From JADKIH01 sp031367345 (GTDB taxonomy: Bacteria > Bacteroidota > Bacteroidia > AKYH767-A > 2013-40CM-41-45), in contig JANLPR010000010.1 of assembly GCA_031367345.1 (NCBI GenBank), forward strand, positions 1-43,901: a stretch of 43,901 bases of DNA, in the 5' to 3' direction. The position numbers were made by a program, and so were the translations under genes. Shown here piece after piece: positions 1-7,757 of this stretch. Below the pieces are notes generated by a model. The model was given only the letters and a program-made list of their open reading frames with translations, did no database searches and was not told where the DNA came from. Within the stretch, counting starts at the first letter, position 1. Each line of letters opens with the position of its first letter.

Positions 1-1
1 T

Positions 2-991
2 TTTCTTGGTCGGCTTGCCAATAGTGTGAGAGAAAAAAAGAACGGCAACCGAACTTATTTCAATCGGAATTTTCACATTGAACCTACCAATTTATGTGTG
101 TTCAGTTGTAAGTTTTGCAGCTATTCCAGGACATTAAAAAATAAGGAAGAAGGTTGGGAGTTAAGTGCCGAGCAAATTTTAGCTAAAGTAAAATCGTACG
201 ATGGTCAGCCTGTAACGGAAGTTCACATAGTTGGTGGCGTGCATCCGAAAATGGATCTTTATTATTTCGCCGACATATTAAAACAGATCAAAACTCATCG
301 TCCCGATCTTCACATAAAAGGATTTACTGCTGTCGAACTCGACTACATGTTTCGAAAAGCAAAAGTAAGTGTAGAAGCCGGAATGAAAATTTTAAACGAA
401 GCAGGATTGGATTCGCTTCCCGGTGGTGGCGCAGAAATTTTTGATGAGAACATTAGAGAAATTATTTGTAATGATAAATGTTCGTCAGACGAATGGCTTA
501 CGATTCACGAAACGGCTCATAACTTAGGCATGCATACGAACGCAACGATGTTGTATGGACACATAGAGAATTATTCTCACCGCATCGATCACATGGAACG
601 TTTGCGTCAATTACAAGATCGTACCGGTGGGTTCAATACATTTATTCCGTTGAAATTTAGAAATCAAGGCAACGAAATGTCGGCTACTAATGAATCGACA
701 GTCGTAGAGGATTTAAAAAATTATGCTGTATCACGAATTTATCTCGATAATTTTAATCACGTAAAAGCATATTGGCCAATGATTGGTAGGAGCACAGCGC
801 AATTGTCGCAGGCTTTTGGCGTAGACGATTTAGATGGAACGATTGACGACAGCACAAAGATTTACTCAATGGCAGGAGCAGAGGATCAGAATCCGTCGTT
901 GTCTACCGAACAACTTGTAGCGTTGATAAAAGAATCTGCTCGCACACCTGTAGAGAGAGATACACTTTACAATGTTGTAACCGAATATTAA
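2..991 (+). CDS. mqnE: Aminofutalosine synthase MqnE (5' truncated by window)
   Basis: Radical SAM enzyme of the futalosine route to menaquinone; the MqnE family makes aminofutalosine from 3-[(1-carboxyvinyl)oxy]benzoate and SAM. The reading frame is open from base 2, and the residues before the GTG at 26 (FLGRLANSVREKKNGNRTYF) continue the family's conserved N-terminal stretch. The gene therefore starts upstream of the window and the GTG is internal. The cluster-binding motif CVFSCKFC (CxxxCxxC) directly follows FHIEPTNL, and the glycine-rich SLPGGGAEIF segment is typical of MqnE/MqnC relatives. About 329 residues are visible; family members are usually near 370-400, so some 50 N-terminal residues are missing. 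It converges on the pseudouridine synthase gene, and the two stop codons overlap in a shared TTAA at 988-991. Confidence 0.93.
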   Translation, partial: FLGRLANSVREKKNGNRTYFNRNFHIEPTNLCVFSCKFCSYSRTLKNKEEGWELSAEQILAKVKSYDGQPVTEVHIVGGVHPKMDLYYFADILKQIKTHRPDLHIKGFTAVELDYMFRKAKVSVEAGMKILNEAGLDSLPGGGAEIFDENIREIICNDKCSSDEWLTIHETAHNLGMHTNATMLYGHIENYSHRIDHMERLRQLQDRTGGFNTFIPLKFRNQGNEMSATNESTVVEDLKNYAVSRIYLDNFNHVKAYWPMIGRSTAQLSQAFGVDDLDGTIDDSTKIYSMAGAEDQNPSLSTEQLVALIKESARTPVERDTLYNVVTEY

Positions 992-2217
992 GTTTGAGGA
1001 GAGTCTTTGAATTCTTCTTCTTTGTGCCACTTAACATAGTGTCTCCATTTGTCAAGCACAGCAGTAAAATCGGCAGGGATTTCAGAATCAAAGAAGACTG
1101 GTTTTTTTGTAGTTGGATGAATAAAGCCAAGTGTTTTAGCATGCAATGCATGTCGAGGCATTAGCTGAAAACAATTATCAATAAACTGACGATATCTGGT
1201 AAACGTTGTTCCTTTTAATATTTTATCGCCACCATACGTTTCGTCGTTGAAGAGCGGATGACCGGCATGTTTTAAATGAACACGGATTTGATGTGTACGT
1301 CCGGTTTCTAATTTGCATTGTATTAATGTTACATACCCGAAACGTTCAAGTACTTTGTAATGTGTTACAGCATGCTTGCCATACGAGCCATCAGGAAACA
1401 CATCCATTTTTTTTCTATCTTTCAAATTGCGCCCAACATGTCCGGTGATTGTTCCGCTATCTTCTTTAAAATCGCCCCAAACTAATGCCAAATAAATACG
1501 ATCGATAGAGCGTTCAAAAAATTCTTTCGCCAAACAAGCCATACTTTTTTCAGTCTTGGCAATAACCATAAGGCCTGACGTATTTTTATCGATACGATGT
1601 ACTAAACCGGGGCGATCCATATTTCCTTCGCTTGCAGGAAGGTTAGAAAAGTGAAACATCAAAGCATTCATTAATGTTCCGGTATAATTTCCATACGCCG
1701 GATGAACAACCATTCCCGGATCTTTATTTATAATCACAAATTCTTCGTCTTCAAAAGCGATTTTGATTGGAAGATCTTGAGGAACCAATTCATTATCTCT
1801 TACCGGCTCCGGTAAAACAATTTGGATTTGGTCGAGCGGTTTAACTTTGTAACTCGATTTAACAGCTTTTCCATTGACAAGAATATTTCCAACTTCACAT
1901 GCTTGTTGAATTTTATTCCTGCTCACATTTTGCATTCTATTGATCAGAAATTTATCTATTCTAATCATTGAATGACCTTTCTCAACTATAAACTTATGAT
2001 GCTCGAAGAGTTCTTCTTGATCATTTAGTTCTTGATCATTTTCTTCTTGATCATTTTCATCTTGATCATTTAATTCTTCATCATTCATTTCTTCATCATT
2101 CAAATGTTGATCATTTAGTTCTTGATCATTTGATACTTCATCATTCATTTCTTGATCATTCAAATGTTGATCATTTAATTCTTGATCATTTGATACTTGT
2201 TCATCGTCATACTGCAT
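988..2217 (-). CDS. rluD: RluD-type 23S rRNA pseudouridine synthase with N-terminal pentapeptide repeat
   Basis: RluA/RluD family enzyme that isomerises uridines in 23S rRNA. An S4 RNA-binding domain spans about residues 85-135 (IRIDKFLINRM, NKIQQACEVGNILVNG). The catalytic domain follows, with HRIDKNTSGL and catalytic Asp210, then GRTHQIRVHLKHAGHPLFND. The oddity is the N-terminus: residues 10-69 are twelve perfect-length pentapeptides beginning Asn-Asp (NDQEL, NDQHL, NDQEM, NDEVS and so on), where relatives have a short acidic tail of roughly 15-20 residues. The core resumes at ELFEHHKFIVEKG, so the extension is in frame and joins the normal acidic tail. It is last in the minus-strand ddl-PASTA-T9SS-rluD run, 36 bp after the T9SS gene; ddl, PASTA and rluD genes are commonly neighbours in Bacteroidota. 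Substrate specificity (RluD versus RluC-like) is inferred. Confidence 0.9.
   Translation of the reverse strand: MQYDDEQVSNDQELNDQHLNDQEMNDEVSNDQELNDQHLNDEEMNDEELNDQDENDQEENDQELNDQEELFEHHKFIVEKGHSMIRIDKFLINRMQNVSRNKIQQACEVGNILVNGKAVKSSYKVKPLDQIQIVLPEPVRDNELVPQDLPIKIAFEDEEFVIINKDPGMVVHPAYGNYTGTLMNALMFHFSNLPASEGNMDRPGLVHRIDKNTSGLMVIAKTEKSMACLAKEFFERSIDRIYLALVWGDFKEDSGTITGHVGRNLKDRKKMDVFPDGSYGKHAVTHYKVLERFGYVTLIQCKLETGRTHQIRVHLKHAGHPLFNDETYGGDKILKGTTFTRYRQFIDNCFQLMPRHALHAKTLGFIHPTTKKPVFFDSEIPADFTAVLDKWRHYVKWHKEEEFKDSPQT
2011..2190 (-). repeat. 15-bp tandem repeat coding for NDQxx pentapeptides
   Basis: Twelve 15-bp units lie inside the pseudouridine synthase gene. On the plus strand they show recurring TGATCATT cores. 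There is a higher-order 60-bp duplication: codons 8-27 (2137-2196) and 28-47 (2077-2136) encode the same 20 residues except Gln22 versus Glu42. All units keep the reading frame, so copy-number changes would alter only tail length. This is a coding minisatellite, not a CRISPR array, because there are no unique spacers. Confidence 0.9.
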
Positions 2218-2253
2218 AAAAATGGAATTTATATTTCCGTGAAGGAAAAAGTA

Positions 2254-4125
2254 TCACTCAATGATGAACTTCTTAACCGAACTGAAATTATTTGGACTTA
2301 TAATACGAAGCAGATACATTCCGCTTGTTAAATTTTCTGTTGAAATAGTGTTTTCGCCTTCTATCTTTTTATCGATTAAAACTTTTCCGACAAGATCGAG
2401 AACTTGCATCTGAACAGTTTTTTGGAAAGGAAGACGAACGGTAAGATAATTTTTTGCCGGATTAGGGAACATTTCGAAATCGAAATTATTAGTTGTTAAT
2501 TCATCAACACCAATTACCATAATTTTTTTACCGAAAATTGGTCTCATCATCCATGAACCTTTAATAGAAGATTGTCTCCAATATCCATCCAGATGATAAA
2601 ACATTTTACCTCTTGAATCGGTGTTTCTATCCAATCCAACTCCATATTGAGTTGCCGGTTCGCTTTGATTAATACCAACGTAAATAGTTCCCGCATTTAC
2701 AATTAGAAGTGTATCGAAAGTGTAGCTTTTAAACCCATTAATACTATCGTTTACACCCGGTTTTTGATCGATGCGAGAGTAGAGTTTCACTGCTGAATTT
2801 CCTGTAACATCGATGCTACTCCAAACAGTTAGTGAAAATAATTTATTCGTTACGTTCACGCCAACCGGATTAAAATAGATTTGCATGCCAACAAGAGTGT
2901 CGCGCATTTTAACATCAAATTTATATGCTAAAGCGAGATCGGTATTTCCTGTTAAGCCATAAGCAACTTCTGCTGTTCCGTCGTCGTAGGCATAGTAATT
3001 ATGAAAATGCTGGGTGAAGTAACTCGTGTCATTATCTCTGTTAGAAGGCGCACCTGTATTAGTGAAATAAGATTTTACAAGGAAATCGGCACTGTCGCTT
3101 GCTTGTACCGGGAAAGTAAATCCACCGAGCGGAATGGCATACGGAATGTACGAATTAGAAGAAGCAGAACTGATAGTTCCTGTATTTCCATTAAAGATCG
3201 AAGCACCATTTTGCGAAATATCTATCTGTGGGGAGTAGGAAGTTCCGCCGTAGTTAATATCATGGATAGTATCGTTCAGACTCGTTTTTACAGCAGCAGG
3301 AATTTGTATGCCCAATGATTTATAGTGGGAATAAGGCATGGCAGTAAATTCGGTGAGTAATGATGTTTGCGGATAGATAAGTGCATTGTCAAGAATAGAA
3401 TCGTTAGGTGCAGCGAATCGTTTTAGGATAACATAATCGATGTTCCAATGATCGCGGTTCCCATTAACAGTAGCGATATTGTAAAAGCGAAATTGAAATC
3501 CGCGGAAAAAATATTTCGCATCGAGGAGATGAATGTTTGCTCTTTTGAAACTTGTATCAGGCTTACCTTGTAATGCCCATACGTTACTCCAAATTCCGGC
3601 AGTGTCTTTAAATTGCAGAACAAGAGAATCGGCAGTTTCAGGAACATCACCTAATCCTTGCGGCTGATAAAAGAAACTCATCCAAACAGAAGTGTCGCCT
3701 GCAACTGCTCCTAAGTCGATCGGTTTAGAAGTGAGAACATCAGCAACTGTATCGATTACATAAGTAGGAAAGTGCGGCGTTCCGTTTTGATTTAATCCGT
3801 CGAAAGTAGCAACACCAATCGTAACAGGAAGGTCTCCATAATTCGTGTTGATGAAAACATTTTTATCGAGCCATAAGTTTGAATCGGGATAGATACCGGG
3901 TTTAGAAAAGTCGTCGATAAAAGGGAGGATAAGAGTGTCGTTCACAGCCGCAGTTCTAGCAATGGCCGGATTCAACCGTTCCATTTTAGCGGCGTTCATC
4001 AGAATCGGATTGACACCTAGCGGAATCATTGTTTCTTGAGCATAGCTATTTTGAAAAAGTAGCGTGATGATCAAAGATGTCAACCAATAATAATACGATT
4101 TTCCGGGTGTTTTCAATGAATTCAT
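2254..4125 (-). CDS. T9SS type A sorting-domain protein, secreted, function unknown
   Basis: A 623-residue exported protein. The signal peptide is at residues 1-29 (hydrophobic YYWLTSLIITLLFQNSYAQ). The C-terminal ~75 residues are a type A T9SS sorting domain: FEMFPNPAKNYLTVRLP, VLDLVGKVL, LTSGMYLLRI, ending VKKFIIE. The region after the signal peptide (IDDFSKPGIYPDSNLWLDKN) resembles the start of the concanavalin/MAM-like beta-sandwich seen in many T9SS cargo proteins, but no catalytic motif is apparent. It lies 68 bp downstream of the PASTA gene and 36 bp before rluD, all on the minus strand, suggesting cotranscription. The start follows naturally from the signal peptide. Surface exposure is inferred from the sorting domain. 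Confidence 0.85.
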   Translation of the reverse strand: MNSLKTPGKSYYYWLTSLIITLLFQNSYAQETMIPLGVNPILMNAAKMERLNPAIARTAAVNDTLILPFIDDFSKPGIYPDSNLWLDKNVFINTNYGDLPVTIGVATFDGLNQNGTPHFPTYVIDTVADVLTSKPIDLGAVAGDTSVWMSFFYQPQGLGDVPETADSLVLQFKDTAGIWSNVWALQGKPDTSFKRANIHLLDAKYFFRGFQFRFYNIATVNGNRDHWNIDYVILKRFAAPNDSILDNALIYPQTSLLTEFTAMPYSHYKSLGIQIPAAVKTSLNDTIHDINYGGTSYSPQIDISQNGASIFNGNTGTISSASSNSYIPYAIPLGGFTFPVQASDSADFLVKSYFTNTGAPSNRDNDTSYFTQHFHNYYAYDDGTAEVAYGLTGNTDLALAYKFDVKMRDTLVGMQIYFNPVGVNVTNKLFSLTVWSSIDVTGNSAVKLYSRIDQKPGVNDSINGFKSYTFDTLLIVNAGTIYVGINQSEPATQYGVGLDRNTDSRGKMFYHLDGYWRQSSIKGSWMMRPIFGKKIMVIGVDELTTNNFDFEMFPNPAKNYLTVRLPFQKTVQMQVLDLVGKVLIDKKIEGENTISTENLTSGMYLLRIISPNNFSSVKKFIIE

Positions 4126-4193
4126 GAATTTGGAAGGAAATGGAGCTTACGCTCTTAATTTTTACGAAAATACGAATAAAGAACAGAACTTTT

Positions 4194-4955
4194 TCAATGA
4201 AGATAGATATCAATAGCTTCACCCTGATTAAGTGATGCATTCGGGCTTGCAGCTGGTTCCTGCTTGTAAACGACAGCTCGTAACGAATCTTTTACACCTT
4301 TATCAAAATACATAGTTCCAATGTTCAAAGAAGAGCCTTTAATAACGAATAACGCCTCATCCATTGTTGACCCAATCAAATCTGGTACGGGAACATCTAC
4401 GCTGCCAAGGCCATCGCCTAAAACCAAATCGATCTTAGAACCTTTAGGAAGAGTTGTTCCCGGTTTTATTCCACTGCCTTTAAATCGTTGTTCTAGCACG
4501 GCATTCTTTGCCAGATCAGGATGATAGATAAGTTGACCAACCAACAAACCGAAAGATTGCAAAATAGCTTCAGCTTGGCGATAAGAAACATCGATGAGAT
4601 TTGGCATTTTCACATTCGGCGGATGAAGAGAGTTCACCGTTAAATAGATGGTACGATTTTCTTTCACTTTACTGTTAGGAGCAGGGTCTTGTTCTAAAAT
4701 TGTTCCAGGACTTTTAGTAAGATCAAAGAGAGAATCGATAATTTTATATTGCAAATGTTTGTCGGCCAAAAAATTTTCCATTTTATTTATTTTTTGTCCG
4801 CGCAGATCAGGAACAGAAATACTTTCACCATGGTGAGTGAAAGTAGCGAGCCAGGAGGAGAGTCCAATAGAAATGAAAATCACAATCGCCACGAAGACGA
4901 TCAGATTTACAAAAAACACTTTGCTCTTAAAAAAGCTAATAAGTTTATTCGGCAT
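4194..4955 (-). CDS. Membrane-anchored protein with three PASTA domains
   Basis: A 253-residue protein with one N-terminal transmembrane helix (about residues 13-36, VFFVNLIVFVAIVIFISIGL) and then three PASTA repeats facing the periplasm. These are roughly residues 44-110 (starting SVPDLRGQKINKME), 112-182 (KMPNLIDVSYRQAEAIL) and 186-253 (PVPDLIGSTMDEALFVI). PASTA domains in serine/threonine kinases and penicillin-binding proteins bind or sense peptidoglycan fragments. Here there is no kinase or transpeptidase domain, so it may be a wall-binding adaptor (inference). It starts 5 bp after the ddl stop codon, implying translational coupling with D-Ala-D-Ala synthesis. Confidence 0.9.
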   Translation of the reverse strand: MPNKLISFFKSKVFFVNLIVFVAIVIFISIGLSSWLATFTHHGESISVPDLRGQKINKMENFLADKHLQYKIIDSLFDLTKSPGTILEQDPAPNSKVKENRTIYLTVNSLHPPNVKMPNLIDVSYRQAEAILQSFGLLVGQLIYHPDLAKNAVLEQRFKGSGIKPGTTLPKGSKIDLVLGDGLGSVDVPVPDLIGSTMDEALFVIKGSSLNIGTMYFDKGVKDSLRAVVYKQEPAASPNASLNQGEAIDIYLH

Positions 4956-4960
4956 AATTA

Positions 4961-7666
4961 TTAATGGATATCGATCGTTCGTTTCTTTTTTTCTCTTCCG
5001 TATTCAAGAATTTTATCGATAAATTCATACGGTTTGTAACCGGCAATGGCAGACTGATGAAAGATGCAAGTTGCGGGAGTCATTCCCGGCAATGAATTTA
5101 CTTCGATGAATATGACTTCCACTTTTCCATCTTTATAAATTCGAACGAAAGCATCAATTCTTGCATAACCTTCGATGTTTAAAACTTCAGCAGCTTTTTT
5201 TAATTCGATTTTTACGATGTTCGAAATTCGTTGTCGTTCTTTTGGATCTTTTGCATAGCGAGCCGGAGTAATATTCTGTCCTTGACCGGCAAGAAATTTC
5301 TCTTCCAAAGAAAGCACATCACCTTCTGAGAGTGCTTCTGAAGCTTCAAAGACTTCGAGAATACAATCACCTGCTTCGTTTAATTTCGTTAGCATGCCTC
5401 CGGTGATTTCCAGAAAATGTACGGCATCTTTTTTCTCAATCAATTCTTCGAGTAAAAACTGATCTTTGCGAGGGAATTCTTCTTTTAGTTTTAAGTTGAG
5501 CACCGAAGCGGCTTCTGCCATCAATTCTTCTTGTTGACGAAAGATTAATGCAGCAAAGGCTCTTAGTTCCGATTCATTTTTTATTTTCTTTACCGCGCTT
5601 GAGCAGCCGTCATCAACCGGTTTTGCTATGAATGGGAAATGATAGTTGCTAAGTATATCTGCAATGAATTTATTTTGGTCATTGGAGTAATCGGAGATTT
5701 TTACAAGCGAATGTTTAGCAACATGAAAACCATTCTTCAAAAGGATTTCATTTGTTTGGTATTTGTTGATAGTCGTTTTTGAAGATTCAATACCCGAGCC
5801 ATTGTATGGAAGTCCAACGATCTCTAATTGTTTTTGAATTTCTCCATCTTCGCCCGGGCGACCATGCAAAGCAATAAACACTTCATCGGCTATTTCAGCG
5901 AGTTGGTGATATGAAATATTTTTGGGAGATAAAACACTTTGCTCGTCGGTAAATTTTGATGTGATCTTAAAGCATTTCTCCATTATTTCTGTAATGATTC
6001 GATGCACGCTGAAATGTTCGGCTTTTTCTTTAATGTCGTCGGCATTGTCTTTCAACATTAAATTGATTGGTATTTGATATAATTGATGATTGTCATTTCC
6101 GCCTGTTAGAAAAACAGGGAAGGGCGAATATTTCGGTGACGATGAAAGTTTTTCATAGATATTTCTTCCACTTTCAATAGAGATATGACGTTCGGAAGAA
6201 TAGCCACCCATAATTACAGCAGCGCGAATTTTAGTTGATGATTCAGCTTTTAGTTCTGCGATAGAACGATCAAGATCTTTTAACATCGACTTTAGTTTTG
6301 ATCGAGAACTCATGTCAATTGTTCGCTCCAAAAGAGAAGTACGAATAATATACGATAAGAATTGAGAAGGATTTAATCCAATTTCAGCAGCTTGATGAAA
6401 GAAGAAAGATGACGGCATCATTCCGGAGGTGGTGTTCGGATCGTTTAGAAATACGTTTCCTTCAGCAGTAATAAAGCCATCAATTCGTGCATATACATTA
6501 AAGTGCAAAGCAGAAAATAATCGTTCGCACTCCGATCTTATTTTTTGGATGTCTTCATACGGTAAATCAATTGGTGTAATTTTTCGTGATAAGCCCGGAA
6601 GATATTTACTTCGATAATCGAATAATTCTTTTCCTTTTCGAATCTCAGTAGGAGGTAAGGCTACAGGAGAGAAATCGTCGTTACGAATTACGATACATGA
6701 AAATTCTTTTCCTTGAATAAAACCTTCAATCAATACTTCACTTTCAGAATCTAGACTTTCTAAATAAAGGTCATCGAAGCCAACTTTAAAAGCGTAATCT
6801 ATTTTAGCAAGCAACACTTCCGGATGATGAACAGTCTCCGTTTTATTGTTAACTGTAAGATTTACAGGAATGCCAATTCCATCGCGAATGTCAGTGAGAT
6901 TACGTATGAATTCTATTTTTTGTTTTTCATTGAGCGATTTCCAGTTTTCATTTTTCAACGTGCGAACGAAGAATGCATTTTGAAGAGCTCGGGCAAAAAG
7001 AGTTTCATCATCGTTGTTTAATATTGTTATTCCGATAGATGATCCTTGGTTTGCAGGTTTGATAACACAAGGGAAACCAACAGTCGTTTTAGTTTGTTGG
7101 TACAGTGTTTTTATTTTTTCATTAGAAAAATCATTCTTCAGTATGGAAAAGAAATTGGGTCCGTCAAAACCTGCAACTTTCATTAGTTGTTTTTGAACGG
7201 CTTTGTTAATTCCGATTGCAGATGAAAGTACACCGGAACCTGAATAAGGAATTCCTAAATACTCAAACATTCCTTGAATACGTCCATCTTCACCATAAGG
7301 GCCATGAAGACATAAAAAAGCAAAATCGATTGACTTAGATAAATCTTCGAGTTTAATTTTTTTTCCTATCGAGTTAATTATATTTTCCTGTTGAGCAGAA
7401 GAGAGCTCGCCTAGGCTCTCCGAATATATTTGAAATTCATCAGAAGAGCTTGGAATAAAATCGACAGGAGGATAGAAGTCGCGAATACTTCCTTTGTAAA
7501 TAAATTCCCAGTTGAGTAGAATAAAATTTCCGAAGCTGTCGACAAAAAGCGGAATAGGTTCGAACAATGATTTGTTCAAATTATCATAAACGGTTCTGCC
7601 ACCGGCAAATGAAATTTCTCGTTCTCTTGAAAATCCACCGAAAACAATTCCCACTTTTAATTTCAT
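4961..7666 (-). CDS. ddl: Tandem (doubled) D-alanine--D-alanine ligase
   Basis: A 901-residue protein containing two complete ATP-grasp Ddl units; a normal Ddl is about 300-370 residues. Unit 1 (about 1-470) has GGFSRERE (10-17), LHGPYGEDG, the KPANQGSSIG loop (203-212) and the lid EIRKGKELFDYRSKY. Its metal-ligand segment reads DPNTTSGM (409-416) instead of the usual E-V-N-T-L-P-G-M. Unit 2 (about 480-901) has GGYSSERH (487-494), LHGRPGEDG and a canonical EVNSLPGM (855-862). Its glycine-rich loop is altered to KPVDDGCSSAV. Each half thus deviates at a different active-site element. The start is taken at the ATG at 7666: a TTG 21 nt upstream would fall inside the -7 promoter element. It is first in the operon with the PASTA gene. 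The likely role is peptidoglycan precursor dipeptide synthesis. Confidence 0.9.
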   Translation of the reverse strand: MKLKVGIVFGGFSREREISFAGGRTVYDNLNKSLFEPIPLFVDSFGNFILLNWEFIYKGSIRDFYPPVDFIPSSSDEFQIYSESLGELSSAQQENIINSIGKKIKLEDLSKSIDFAFLCLHGPYGEDGRIQGMFEYLGIPYSGSGVLSSAIGINKAVQKQLMKVAGFDGPNFFSILKNDFSNEKIKTLYQQTKTTVGFPCVIKPANQGSSIGITILNNDDETLFARALQNAFFVRTLKNENWKSLNEKQKIEFIRNLTDIRDGIGIPVNLTVNNKTETVHHPEVLLAKIDYAFKVGFDDLYLESLDSESEVLIEGFIQGKEFSCIVIRNDDFSPVALPPTEIRKGKELFDYRSKYLPGLSRKITPIDLPYEDIQKIRSECERLFSALHFNVYARIDGFITAEGNVFLNDPNTTSGMMPSSFFFHQAAEIGLNPSQFLSYIIRTSLLERTIDMSSRSKLKSMLKDLDRSIAELKAESSTKIRAAVIMGGYSSERHISIESGRNIYEKLSSSPKYSPFPVFLTGGNDNHQLYQIPINLMLKDNADDIKEKAEHFSVHRIITEIMEKCFKITSKFTDEQSVLSPKNISYHQLAEIADEVFIALHGRPGEDGEIQKQLEIVGLPYNGSGIESSKTTINKYQTNEILLKNGFHVAKHSLVKISDYSNDQNKFIADILSNYHFPFIAKPVDDGCSSAVKKIKNESELRAFAALIFRQQEELMAEAASVLNLKLKEEFPRKDQFLLEELIEKKDAVHFLEITGGMLTKLNEAGDCILEVFEASEALSEGDVLSLEEKFLAGQGQNITPARYAKDPKERQRISNIVKIELKKAAEVLNIEGYARIDAFVRIYKDGKVEVIFIEVNSLPGMTPATCIFHQSAIAGYKPYEFIDKILEYGREKKKRTIDIH

Positions 7667-7684
7667 ACTCAGATCTCTTTTCCA

Positions 7685-7692
7685 CAAAAATA
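7685..7692 (-). promoter_or_regulatory. -7 element (TATTTTTG) of the ddl operon promoter
   Basis: The minus strand reads TATTTTTG, an exact match to the Bacteroidota TAnnTTTG element, 18 nt upstream of the ATG at 7666. A TTTG lies upstream, but with only about 15 nt spacing, so the -33 element is uncertain. Its position argues for the 7666 start. Confidence 0.4.
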
Positions 7693-7757
7693 ACGATTTC
7701 TACCTAGCAAATAGGCATGGTAAAATCGACTTTTCAATGAATGTTGTTCACAAGTGG

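Noticed and set aside
26..28. GTG as the start codon of mqnE
   Set aside because: The frame is open to base 2 and the residues before the GTG continue the conserved MqnE N-terminal sequence, so the gene is cut by the window edge.
2011..2190. CRISPR-like array
   Set aside because: Units are contiguous 15-bp in-frame coding repeats with no spacers.
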